A stretch of DNA of 64,000 bases from the NCBI GenBank assembly GCA_019187365.1, contig JABARE010000004.1:1-64000 (forward strand), read 5' to 3'. The DNA is from Saprospiraceae bacterium (GTDB taxonomy: Bacteria; Bacteroidota; Bacteroidia; Chitinophagales; Saprospiraceae). Shown here piece by piece: positions 34,008 to 41,979 of the stretch. Every line of letters begins with the position of its first letter. The stretch's first letter is position 1. A program made the position numbers and the translations under genes. The notes beneath the pieces were generated by a model. It ran no database searches. It was not told the origin of the DNA and saw only the letters and a program-made list of their open reading frames with translations.

Positions 34008-36155
34008 ATGAAGAACTCATTGATCTTAGTCTGCTTTCTTCTGATTCCTCTTCTCGTAAGATCGCAATCGGATGTAAGGGCCTGGTATGCCGACGGGCAG
34101 GTTTTTATAGTTTGGAAAGCCAACCTGGCGGTTGAACAATTCTACGAAGTATATGCGGGTCCGGCATTTTTTCAGAATGTGTCCAATGCAACCTTGATCG
34201 GAAAACCTTTCGCCCTCGAATCCTTCGCATATGCTTTGAAGGAGAATGTAATGGATTCAAGCGCGAGCTACAGAATTCCCAATGGAAGAGGTGGTTTCTA
34301 CCAGCTTGCCCCAAACGAAGGCTTGTTTGTTTTTACTCCGCACCAGTCAGACTCTCTTTACTTTGCTGTAACGCGTCCGGGGGGCGACACAATTACCCCC
34401 GGAAGCAACATTACCCGAGCGGCAGTTGCATTTGATTATGATCCCCAATCCGATCCCGTAAAATGCCACCTTCAGCGCATTTTTCCTTCGCCTTTTGCTG
34501 CCGGCTACCAATGCCTTGCATATTGCCTTTGGGTTGATGGAAGGCAGAATCACTGGGAGGGACGACCTGACTTCCCCGTCATGGCCAATGCACCAAAAAA
34601 CGGGATGCCCGGATTGTTTTTAGTGAGCGTTCCCGCAAATCTCGATACAGCGATAGCATTCCCGCTTTCGGTTTGGTTGCACGGCGGACAGGGGAGGGCC
34701 AGGCAGTCACTCGCCGGATCGCGAACGGAGATCGGCATAAACCCGGAAAGGGGGATCCTCGTGGCCCAGGACGATAACATGATCGGATACCGTGGCGTGA
34801 ATCCTCCAAATCCGGATCAGGCTACCTGGCATTTTGGCTGGGCGAAAAACTACAATCCCTTTTCCATAAAGGACTCTTTAACCGCGGATTCCATCATCAA
34901 CTATACCCAGCGAAGATACGTTTGGATAAACGACTGGCTGGCCAGGCATTTCAATGTGGACAAAAATCGCATTCACATCCATGGCCATAGCATGGGATCC
35001 GCAGGAGCCCTCGCGCTTGCTAAAGCCTATCCACAGCATTTTAGCTCGGCTACCCTTTTCAATACCGGTTGTGCGGGTCCATTGGATACGTCGACCACAC
35101 GGGTCATTTTTGGAACGTCCGTTGACAATTTTCCAACGAACCTGGTCAAAAGAAACGGTGATGCCGTCCGGTTTTACGACCTGTGGGATTTGTATACCAA
35201 CTGCTCGCCCGAACGAGACTTGCCTCATATCCGGCATTGGCACGGAAAAAATGACGACAACGGGACCATGCGTTGGAGCCCTGTGGTTGTCGAAAATTTC
35301 CGGATATGTGATTCCCTTGGGACGGGAACACACAACCATTGGAGCGAGCGCCCCCACGGAGTCGACATGGCACCTGCATTTGGCGATCACTGGATATCAG
35401 GCAGCGCTCCCCACCAACAAACAGCAAGCGACAATGTCAATTTTGCCGAAGCACATTTTCGCAGCGACGAGTCCTTTCCCGCATTTTTTAATCACCGCCT
35501 CGATGCCAGCAACAACGATCCGGGATCCGGGCGCCTTGGAATTGACAAAGGAGATGGAGACAACTGGGGTACGTGGGGCGGTTATCACCGATGGGAAAAT
35601 GTAACGGAAACCCCGCAGTCCTGGTCCGTGACCGCCTGGCTCGAAAGCAAGGCCATTTTTGTCAATGACAACGCAACGCAAGAATACCTGACATCCGATC
35701 TGGCCATAAGGCGACCCCAAAAGTTCAAACCGACTACCGGACAACGGATCTACTGGAATGTAAAAAGCGTGAGCCCGGAAATCATCCTGCAACGTGATTC
35801 GGCAATGGTGCTCGCAGACGACCTGGTTGTCATTCCCCAAGTCGATGTTTATCCGGAAAATGTGAGCAAAGTAATCATCACCATAACAAAAGTCACAACC
35901 GTCGTACAAAGTCCAAAGGAAGCAAAGGATAAAATGGCTGTGTTTCCAAACCCAACAGATCGTTTGCTGTTTTTGGATGTTGACTGGGATGAGGTCAGCA
36001 TTTTTGATCTCAACGGAAAACAGAGAAAGCGATGTGAGCACTTGCTGAAAGAAAATCCGGCCATTGAAGTCATTGACCTTCCTGCCGGGCTCTATTACAT
36101 TGAGGCTACCACCCATTCCGGTATCCGGCACCATGGGAAGTTTATAAAGCTATAG
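34008..36155 (+). CDS. Secreted alpha/beta-hydrolase (esterase-like) with T9SS domain
   Basis: 715 residues from ATG 34008, chosen for the signal peptide MKNSLILVCFLLIPLLVRSQ. A central alpha/beta-hydrolase domain has the nucleophile elbow GHSMG (Ser328), a candidate acid in WHGKNDDNG and a candidate His in SERPHG, as in feruloyl- and polyester-esterase-like secreted enzymes. HGGQGRARQS upstream of the elbow could be the oxyanion loop. The last 80 residues form a T9SS sorting domain (MAVFPNPTDRLLFLDV ... LPAGLYYIEA). An exported hydrolase is well supported; the substrate is not known. Confidence 0.82.
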   Translation: MKNSLILVCFLLIPLLVRSQSDVRAWYADGQVFIVWKANLAVEQFYEVYAGPAFFQNVSNATLIGKPFALESFAYALKENVMDSSASYRIPNGRGGFYQLAPNEGLFVFTPHQSDSLYFAVTRPGGDTITPGSNITRAAVAFDYDPQSDPVKCHLQRIFPSPFAAGYQCLAYCLWVDGRQNHWEGRPDFPVMANAPKNGMPGLFLVSVPANLDTAIAFPLSVWLHGGQGRARQSLAGSRTEIGINPERGILVAQDDNMIGYRGVNPPNPDQATWHFGWAKNYNPFSIKDSLTADSIINYTQRRYVWINDWLARHFNVDKNRIHIHGHSMGSAGALALAKAYPQHFSSATLFNTGCAGPLDTSTTRVIFGTSVDNFPTNLVKRNGDAVRFYDLWDLYTNCSPERDLPHIRHWHGKNDDNGTMRWSPVVVENFRICDSLGTGTHNHWSERPHGVDMAPAFGDHWISGSAPHQQTASDNVNFAEAHFRSDESFPAFFNHRLDASNNDPGSGRLGIDKGDGDNWGTWGGYHRWENVTETPQSWSVTAWLESKAIFVNDNATQEYLTSDLAIRRPQKFKPTTGQRIYWNVKSVSPEIILQRDSAMVLADDLVVIPQVDVYPENVSKVIITITKVTTVVQSPKEAKDKMAVFPNPTDRLLFLDVDWDEVSIFDLNGKQRKRCEHLLKENPAIEVIDLPAGLYYIEATTHSGIRHHGKFIKL

Positions 36156-36351
36156 AGTCAGCTGACAGTACTCTCTTTCTCGCCAGTAAATGGAGAAGTA
36201 AGGAGCGTGAATGGCACCGCGGAGTAAATGGTGCAATTGGCAAACGTCGGGCACTCCAACATTTTTCAGGCCAAAAGGAAGGAAAGATTTCATCGAGATT
36301 CCGGGTTGTTGATTTTGGCTGCAATCAGACCCAAATTCCGTAGCATCTCGC

Positions 36352-36807
36352 TTACCAATAATTTTTCATAAGGTCTCCAACCCACTCCGGCTGTAGGATC
36401 GCTTTTCTCGGTTCGTATTCTTTAAACACTGGTTTGATGTCCAACACCGGGGTTCCGTCGATTGCATCCAGCATGCGGACGACGAGGGTTCTGCCACGGT
36501 GTTCCAGCAACTCGACCGTTGCCAGTCCGATCTTGTTGGGACGGTCCTTTTTGCGTTGAGCAAAAATGCCTACCAAAGGATATTTCGGATTGTCCCTTGG
36601 CCTCCCGGACATTACGACGTCCTCGTTTTTTATCCGGTCAAAGAAATAAACGATCTCGAGATGAGAGAATCCGGATATGCCGTCCAATGACTCAGCCGGA
36701 AGGTGACCGGCAAGTTCAATTTCTGATTCTACGGACTCCCAATCGTCGTCGAAGGCCTCTTTCCGCGAGTTTCGAACAACCGCAACCGGAGTGAATTGTA
36801 TTTCCAT
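36352..36807 (-). CDS. trmO: tRNA (N6-threonylcarbamoyladenosine(37)-N6)-methyltransferase TrmO
   Basis: 151 residues from the ATG at 36807; starts at 36816 or 36849 are also open, but the family begins a few residues before IAVVRN-like sequence. TrmO methylates t6A37 in tRNA-Thr using S-adenosylmethionine. Marks: FTPVAVVRNSRKEAF, LDGISGFSHLEIVYFFDR, RPRDNPKYPLVGIFAQRKKDRPN and the C-terminal VLDIKPVFKEYEP. An imperfect palindrome lies just upstream at 36820-36839. Confidence 0.88.
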   Translation of the reverse strand: MEIQFTPVAVVRNSRKEAFDDDWESVESEIELAGHLPAESLDGISGFSHLEIVYFFDRIKNEDVVMSGRPRDNPKYPLVGIFAQRKKDRPNKIGLATVELLEHRGRTLVVRMLDAIDGTPVLDIKPVFKEYEPRKAILQPEWVGDLMKNYW

Positions 36808-36819
36808 TCTGGACATGTG

Positions 36820-36839
36820 TGGTAAAATATTTTGTACCA
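36820..36839. promoter_or_regulatory. Imperfect 20-bp palindrome upstream of trmO
   Basis: TGGTAAAATATTTTGTACCA has arms TGGTA/TACCA around an AAATATTT core. If trmO starts at 36807 it lies in the leader or operator position. It could be an operator or chance; there is no further support. Confidence 0.25.
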
Positions 36840-36885
36840 TTTCTGCCATGAGATGTGATTCCGCGATACGGACAATGGGATGTGC

Positions 36886-37503
36886 CTATTCGTGGTGGGG
36901 CAAGATCCTGCCGGAATCCATCCATTTATACCTGGTTTCGAGGGTGGTTTCTTCCTCTGCACAGTATTGGATCTCCTTGATCACCATCCCTTTTTCTGTC
37001 AGCCTTGCCATTTTTCGCAAACAGCCTTCGGCAATCTCATCGTAAGCGATGGTGGCAAATCCCAGAATTTCAAATTTATCATTGTAGTTGACCAGATCCG
37101 TCCGCAACTCGTGCTCGCCGATCTGGCTGGTGAACACCAGAGAAGTGTAATGATCCTTTAGGATCAGTTTGTAGCGCAATTCCGAGCGAACGACATCCTC
37201 GAGATGGTATGGATGAACTATTTTGTCCAGTTGGTATTTGCGCATTTGTTCCCGGTTCAGCTCGTTGACAAAAGTGAACTGGTTGAAATGGGTCGAATCG
37301 TCATAGGGCAGTTGCTTTATCGTTGTCATCTCTTGAAGGAGCTTTGCGACGTTCGCGGGTGCGTGATGATGAAAACATCCTGTCTGGTTAGGGCAGAAGG
37401 AGAATGATGATCTGGAATTTGGTGCAAGGGGCTGAATGAGGACCAACAGACTTGGAATGGCAAGCAGGAATGGAATATTCAATTCGGGTTTAGAAAGGTT
37501 CAT
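36886..37503 (-). CDS. Exported protein of unknown function
   Basis: 205 residues from ATG 37503, which is followed by a hydrophobic N-terminus (IPFLLAIPSLLVLIQPLA); the longer frame from 37554 adds 17 residues with no clear role. The first part of the mature protein carries a GCFHHH stretch; the rest is charged (NREQMRKYQLDKI, RSELRYKLILKDHYTSLVF) without a recognised domain. A single envelope-localised protein is likely. The gene ends 78 bp before trmO on the same strand and may share its transcript. Confidence 0.6.
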   Translation of the reverse strand: MNLSKPELNIPFLLAIPSLLVLIQPLAPNSRSSFSFCPNQTGCFHHHAPANVAKLLQEMTTIKQLPYDDSTHFNQFTFVNELNREQMRKYQLDKIVHPYHLEDVVRSELRYKLILKDHYTSLVFTSQIGEHELRTDLVNYNDKFEILGFATIAYDEIAEGCLRKMARLTEKGMVIKEIQYCAEEETTLETRYKWMDSGRILPHHE

Positions 37504-37715
37504 AGAGCAGTGAATGTTGGATGTATGAAATTGAACGCTAACGAAAAAAGGCAACAGGCAGTTTTCTTATGGCGAACGAAGGATGTGACCGGCGTGATTC
37601 TTTGCATCGTTGTGCGTAAAATTACGAATTTTTGGGTGGATATCAGGGTATGTGGCGGCAGCGCGGGCCGATCTTAAGCCCGGACCTATGGGTTTCATGG
37701 CTAATGATGGAAAAC

Positions 37716-37753
37716 AAAAAAGCACTTTCCGCAAGCGAGGAAAGTGCTTTTTT
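37716..37753. terminator. Strong bidirectional hairpin terminator
   Basis: A perfect 15-bp stem AAAAAAGCACTTTCC (37716-37730) / GGAAAGTGCTTTTTT (37739-37753) with an 8-base loop. It is T-tailed on both strands. It lies 22 bp past the stop of the minus-strand PepSY-like gene and also separates it from the gene at 37503. Confidence 0.85.
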
Positions 37754-37775
37754 GCAGTGGGTGTTCTTGGGGCGG

Positions 37776-38414
37776 TTACAATTCTTTTACGAAATTGCCG
37801 CTGTCGTCAAAGAGGATCATTTTTTTCTCGCCGTTCACTTCAATGACCACGAGGTAAGCGCCTGAACTTGTGCGACCGGCACGCAGGAAATCATATCCTG
37901 CATAATTGGATCCAAGGTAATCCGTAACGGAAGCTGGCAAATCACCTTCCTGCAACGGATCCAGGCGTTTTTTTGGATCCTTGGGCCCGTGCTTTTTTGG
38001 TTTTAGTTCCTTGATAAATTGTCCTTCTTTGCCGAATTCCAGCATTTTGAAACTTCCGTCTGCCAGCATAATGATCACGACGAAGTTGCCATTGCGAAAT
38101 TGACAAGCCCTTTTGATGTTTGCATCCGGGTAATTTGCATCGATGTACTCAATGACTGCGGCTGGGAGGTCTTCGGGTTTAACCGGTTTGCAATGCTTCA
38201 GCCAGCGGTGTTTTCTTGCTTCAGAAGCGGGGTCTCCCATTATGGTTTCGGGAACTTCCAGATCAGCCAGGTCATAGTCGGGCGTTTCCTCCATTGCAGC
38301 AGAAGTGCCCGCGAGCAATTCATTTGATTCCGACCCGTCCAGGCTAAGGTCGTCACGCTCGCAGGAGGTCATGAGCAGTGCAGCAACGGCTGCCAGAACA
38401 AAAGCGTTTTTCAT
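37776..38414 (-). CDS. PepSY-like lipoprotein with two tandem repeats
   Basis: 212 residues from ATG 38414. The signal ends in LLMTSC, so it should be lipid-anchored. Two related segments of about 60 residues follow: DLPAAVIEYIDANYPDANIKRA...FIKEL and DLPASVTDYLGSNYAGYDFLRA...FVKEL. This is the PepSY-like (DUF2874/BLIP-like) pattern common in Bacteroidota. Its role is unknown; some such proteins bind or inhibit other envelope proteins. It is divergent from the ECF sigma gene and could be one of its targets (inference). Confidence 0.8.
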   Translation of the reverse strand: MKNAFVLAAVAALLMTSCERDDLSLDGSESNELLAGTSAAMEETPDYDLADLEVPETIMGDPASEARKHRWLKHCKPVKPEDLPAAVIEYIDANYPDANIKRACQFRNGNFVVIIMLADGSFKMLEFGKEGQFIKELKPKKHGPKDPKKRLDPLQEGDLPASVTDYLGSNYAGYDFLRAGRTSSGAYLVVIEVNGEKKMILFDDSGNFVKEL

Positions 38415-38610
38415 AAATGTCATTTTTAAATGTTGAAAAATGTTGTTTGTAAACTTACCGGAAAGGTTCGTTTGCAGACTTTGACCCGGTCGGGATTGGA
38501 GAGTTTAATCTTTTGCCGGATTTATTTTTTTTCCAATAACGCCTCCGCGTGGCAACCAATTGAGCAGTATTTTCGTAGCATAAATAGGGCACAAGCCGCA
38601 TATCGAAGTT

Positions 38611-39219
38611 TTGGCGGAGGACCATCTACATATCAACGGACCAGAGCTGACCGGGCTGATTGAGGCTTGTCTGCGCATGCAGCCGCTCGCGGAAAGGCGA
38701 TTGTACGAACATTTCTATGCCTACGTTAAAGGCATTTGTATGCGCTATACGTCCCGGCCGGAAGACTGTGAGGAAGTGATGGACGATTCATTTGTTAAGA
38801 TGTTCCGCAACCTGAATAAATATCAATTCGACAAACCTTTTAAGGCCTGGTTGAGAACGATTGTCGTCAATACGGCCATAGATTTTTACCGTCAGTCGAT
38901 TCGCAACACGGTTTCCCATCAGGCTGTGGAGGACCATGCGGAACTGGCCGTTGAGGAGAGAACGTTGAGCAAGTTATCAGCATCCGACATTCTTTGCGTG
39001 GTCCAACGCCTGTCCCCTGCCTATCGGGCGGTGTTTATGATGTATGCCATCGATGGATACAGCCATCGCGAGATCGCCGAAATGTTGCAGATCACGGAGG
39101 GCACCTCCAAGTCGAACCTGTCGAAGGCCAGGACAAAACTGCAGGAAATGCTTTTTTCCTTATACGGGGATGAATGGTCCCCGGGAATTTTACCTTACAG
39201 CGTACCATCGAATATATGA
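38611..39219 (+). CDS. ECF-type RNA polymerase sigma factor
   Basis: 202 residues, drawn from a TTG at 38611; the next ATG (38677) would remove part of the first helix of region 2, so a non-ATG start is likely. Region 2 (LYEHFYAYVKGICMRYTSRPEDCEEVMDDSFVKMF) and region 4 (LSPAYRAVFMMYAIDGYSHREIAEML, KSNLSKARTKLQEML) are both present. ECF factors direct RNA polymerase to a small regulon and are held by membrane anti-sigma proteins. The last codon overlaps the next gene as ATGA. Confidence 0.9.
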   Translation: MAEDHLHINGPELTGLIEACLRMQPLAERRLYEHFYAYVKGICMRYTSRPEDCEEVMDDSFVKMFRNLNKYQFDKPFKAWLRTIVVNTAIDFYRQSIRNTVSHQAVEDHAELAVEERTLSKLSASDILCVVQRLSPAYRAVFMMYAIDGYSHREIAEMLQITEGTSKSNLSKARTKLQEMLFSLYGDEWSPGILPYSVPSNI

Positions 39220-40442
39220 AAACGGAAGATTTTGATGCCAGGATCCGGCAAAGGATGTCGCAGCTCGACCCCAAGTGGGACGAGGCCGACTGGATCCGCC
39301 TTCAGCGAAAGCTGCACCCCCGGCCTAAACGGGTGGTCTGGCCCTGGTTATTGCTGCTGGCTGTGCTGGCCTTGTCGGGCGGACTGCTCTCCATGAAATG
39401 GAAGGACAACGGAAGCCGCTTGCCTCAGCTCAGCCGGTCGACTGAAAAGCCGGTTGCTCTTCAGCGCGATGCCCAACCGGAAGCTCAGTTGGCCCCCCAA
39501 CCAACGTCACGGTTCGACACCAGGGATTCTGCCGCCGGAGTAGGGGCTTCGATGAAGGGTATGCAAAAAATCGCTGACCGTCAGCCACATTCAGCAGTCA
39601 GGCCAGCGCGCCGGGATGCTGACCTTGAGCCATCAGGCACCCATCAAATCGCCACAGCCACACTGAGCCAGACCGGACTGGGAGAGCTTGCCGGAACCGG
39701 GAAAGTTGACGTCCTTGGGTTTGGTTCGGAGGGGCTGCCCCCACCATCCCAACAGCCATTGGTCATGGATCGGCTTCCACCTCTGGAAATGTCCTTTCCA
39801 GTGCCGGAAAAAAGTCTTGTGCCCCCGATCCGGGTCAAAAGCTTAAGGCATTCTTCCGGATGGTCAGCAGGCGTCTCGACGCTCGCCAGTGGCAGCCACT
39901 GGAGCGGAGGGCTGGCCGCAGAGTTCCGAACCAACAAAAACATCGTTTTTAGGTCTGGAATCCAGCGTCAGGCCTACTTTGACCAGAGTTTTGCCAACCA
40001 GGCTGTATTTAAGGATGAAACGGATGTGGGATTCAACGAAATCGCCAAGCCCAGGCACAGCAAAACCGAAGAGTTTTCCAACATCAGGATCAGCAGTACA
40101 GATTGGATCCTCCCATTAGAACTCAGGTACATATATCCGTTCAGTTCGCGTGCAGCACTGTTCGTAAGCGGTGGAGTGCACCTTACCCTGAAAAGCCAAA
40201 CAGTACTGACTTTTGATTATCTTTCGTACGAATCACAGGAATTTTTGAGGGAAAATGGGCTTGACCAGGAATCCAACAGCGCGACCTTGATCAATCATTT
40301 TGCCTTTGGAGCCGGATATCAGCGCCGGATCATGGGAGTGGATGTCCAGCTTGCAGGCGTTCTGAAGTCCAACAACAGCAATCTGCCCCACTTAAAAAAG
40401 CGCGAATTTGCAGCACAGTTGTCGGTGATGTATCCATTCTGA
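39216..40442 (+). CDS. Probable dual-membrane-spanning anti-sigma factor with C-terminal beta-barrel
   Basis: 408 residues from ATG 39216, overlapping the sigma stop by 4 bp. Residues 1-38 are cytoplasmic-like (DFDARIRQRMSQLDPKWDEADW), 40-60 a membrane helix (VVWPWLLLLAVLALSGG), about 61-215 a low-complexity Pro/Gln/Ser-rich linker, and about 215-408 a beta-strand-rich domain with alternating pattern ending in VMYPF, the aromatic end of an outer-membrane barrel. One chain would thus cross both membranes, as in the Dma anti-sigma proteins described in Bacteroides thetaiotaomicron. I infer that the N-terminus binds the coupled ECF factor and that the barrel senses the outer membrane. Confidence 0.72.
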   Translation: MKTEDFDARIRQRMSQLDPKWDEADWIRLQRKLHPRPKRVVWPWLLLLAVLALSGGLLSMKWKDNGSRLPQLSRSTEKPVALQRDAQPEAQLAPQPTSRFDTRDSAAGVGASMKGMQKIADRQPHSAVRPARRDADLEPSGTHQIATATLSQTGLGELAGTGKVDVLGFGSEGLPPPSQQPLVMDRLPPLEMSFPVPEKSLVPPIRVKSLRHSSGWSAGVSTLASGSHWSGGLAAEFRTNKNIVFRSGIQRQAYFDQSFANQAVFKDETDVGFNEIAKPRHSKTEEFSNIRISSTDWILPLELRYIYPFSSRAALFVSGGVHLTLKSQTVLTFDYLSYESQEFLRENGLDQESNSATLINHFAFGAGYQRRIMGVDVQLAGVLKSNNSNLPHLKKREFAAQLSVMYPF

Positions 40443-40485
40443 TGAGAGATCACCAGCCAGCAGGGGTGTGAGAGAAGTGGAATGA

Positions 40486-41244
40486 TCAGGTTTTGGCCTT
40501 TAAGGCTGCAAGGGTGCGCCGGCTAAAATCTGAGAGGATAAGTTTGCCGCTTATGGCGGCCCGGTCGTACAGCAGTTGTTCCCAGTGGTCGCATCCCTGC
40601 CAAAAGATTTCTTTGAGTTCGGTAAGTGCCTGGGGGTTGAATGACAGGAGCTTTCCTGTAAACTCAGCGAAGTAGGCTTCCGCCTGGGCCTTTGATTCAA
40701 AGACCTCGTGGAACAAGCCATGCTGACCGGCCCATGAAGCCGTTTGCCATTCATCCGGGGTCAGCGACAATTTTTGAAATGCCGGTCGGCCAATGCGATA
40801 CTCGACCACCGGGCCAATGACAAAAGGGCCTATTCCAATGGCCAGTTCGCTGAGGCGGATGCTGGCATCCCGCGTTGCAATTACATAATCTGCGGCGGCA
40901 GCCAGCCCAACGCCGCCGCCTATTGCGCGAGCATGCACCAATGCGACAATGAGTTTCGGGCAATTTTTCATCGCGAGGATAACGCGGGCAAAACCGCTAA
41001 AAAATTGTTTTCCGCCATCTGCATCGCGGATGGCGAGCAACTCGTCGAAGGAGGCACCTGCACAGAAGGTTTTTTCTCCCTCCGACCTGAGGGCGATCAG
41101 ACCAACGTCGTCCCGCTGACCAAGGCTCTCGATCTGTTCGGCCAATTGCGACAAGATGTAGCCAGGCAACGCATTGTGCGACGGATGGTGAAAACGCAGT
41201 GTTGCAAGCCCCTTATCAATACTAAAGCGAACGTATCCTTCCAT
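40486..41244 (-). CDS. Enoyl-CoA hydratase/isomerase family protein
   Basis: 252 residues from ATG 41244; the open frame continues upstream but that part is the shadow of the neighbouring gene. The crotonase fold is visible in LATLRFHHPSHNALPGYILSQL, the oxyanion-hole segment GEKTFCAGASFDELL and VHARAIGGGVGLAAAADYVIA. Usual acidic catalytic residues are not at both expected places, so hydratase activity is not certain. It follows 8 bp behind the hexapeptide gene in one operon, as in phenylacetate-like catabolic clusters, but other such genes are absent. Confidence 0.85.
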   Translation of the reverse strand: MEGYVRFSIDKGLATLRFHHPSHNALPGYILSQLAEQIESLGQRDDVGLIALRSEGEKTFCAGASFDELLAIRDADGGKQFFSGFARVILAMKNCPKLIVALVHARAIGGGVGLAAAADYVIATRDASIRLSELAIGIGPFVIGPVVEYRIGRPAFQKLSLTPDEWQTASWAGQHGLFHEVFESKAQAEAYFAEFTGKLLSFNPQALTELKEIFWQGCDHWEQLLYDRAAISGKLILSDFSRRTLAALKAKT

Positions 41245-41252
41245 GACCTGGA

Positions 41253-41858
41253 TCAGTTTAAATCCTGTTTTTTGAATTGTGCCCAGTTTAGGTAATCGCC
41301 CCCTGCGAGCGGATAGTCTGGGGGCATTTCGCGAAGCGGCTCGCAAGGGCGTATGTCTTTTGCGGCGTCGCGGGCAAGTTGCTGGTAAATTTCCGTACCC
41401 CTGGATTTCCATTCCAGCATGCGGTCGTCGACCTCGCGAACGATGCGGGCAGGATTGCCAACCACAAGGCTCCGCGGCGGCACGATGGTGCCCTCGCGGA
41501 TAAAGCTCATTGCACCTACAATGCAATCTTCCCCGAGTTCAACCTGGTCCATGATCACCGAATGCATGCCAACCAGGCAGTTGCGGCCAATGCGTGCTCC
41601 GTGTATGATAGCCCCGTGCCCGATGTGGGCGTTTTCGCAAAGGCGAACTTCTATACCGGGAAACATGTGCACCGTACAACTCTCCTGGACATTGCAGCCG
41701 TCTTCGATGACGATCATGCCAAAGTCGCCGCGAATCGCCGCAAACGGAGCAATATAGACGTCCTTTCCAATGACCACACATCCCGTCACGGCAGCCTGCG
41801 GATGTATATAAGCCGATGGATGGACTACAGGAATGTGATTTTTGTAAGCGTAAATCAT
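41253..41858 (-). CDS. Gamma-carbonic-anhydrase-like hexapeptide repeat protein (PaaY/CaiE type)
   Basis: 201 residues forming a left-handed beta-helix: repeated hexads such as AAVTGCVVIGKDVYIAPFAAIRGD and NVQESCTVH. Histidines in TVHMFPG and AHIGHGAIIHG correspond to the zinc ligands of gamma-class carbonic anhydrases and PaaY thioesterase. PaaY relatives hydrolyse CoA thioesters of dead-end phenylacetate intermediates, fitting the enoyl-CoA hydratase gene directly downstream, but the specific pathway is not shown. A TACCTTTG promoter lies upstream. Confidence 0.86.
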   Translation of the reverse strand: MIYAYKNHIPVVHPSAYIHPQAAVTGCVVIGKDVYIAPFAAIRGDFGMIVIEDGCNVQESCTVHMFPGIEVRLCENAHIGHGAIIHGARIGRNCLVGMHSVIMDQVELGEDCIVGAMSFIREGTIVPPRSLVVGNPARIVREVDDRMLEWKSRGTEIYQQLARDAAKDIRPCEPLREMPPDYPLAGGDYLNWAQFKKQDLN

Positions 41859-41870
41859 CAGCTAAGCCTG

Positions 41871-41878
41871 CAAAGGTA
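41871..41878 (-). promoter_or_regulatory. Promoter -7 element TACCTTTG for the hexapeptide operon
   Basis: Minus-strand TACCTTTG, exact TAnnTTTG match, ending 12 bp before the ATG at 41858. Confidence 0.5.
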
Positions 41879-41979
41879 AGGCAATGAGGCCACCAGGACA
41901 ATGAGGGCGTCTGCGCGATGGAATGCAGCGCAAACAAGCGAAGGATCATCCTGAAGGAAAGGCCAAAGCCGGGGCAGTG

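Noticed and set aside
35397..36134. Minus-strand open frame of 245 codons opposite the esterase gene
   Set aside because: Antisense to the T9SS domain region; no signal or domain pattern.
41244..41526. N-terminal extension of the enoyl-CoA hydratase frame
   Set aside because: The extra residues are Arg/Pro/His-rich nonsense read out of frame across the hexapeptide gene; the family start is at the ATG at 41244.
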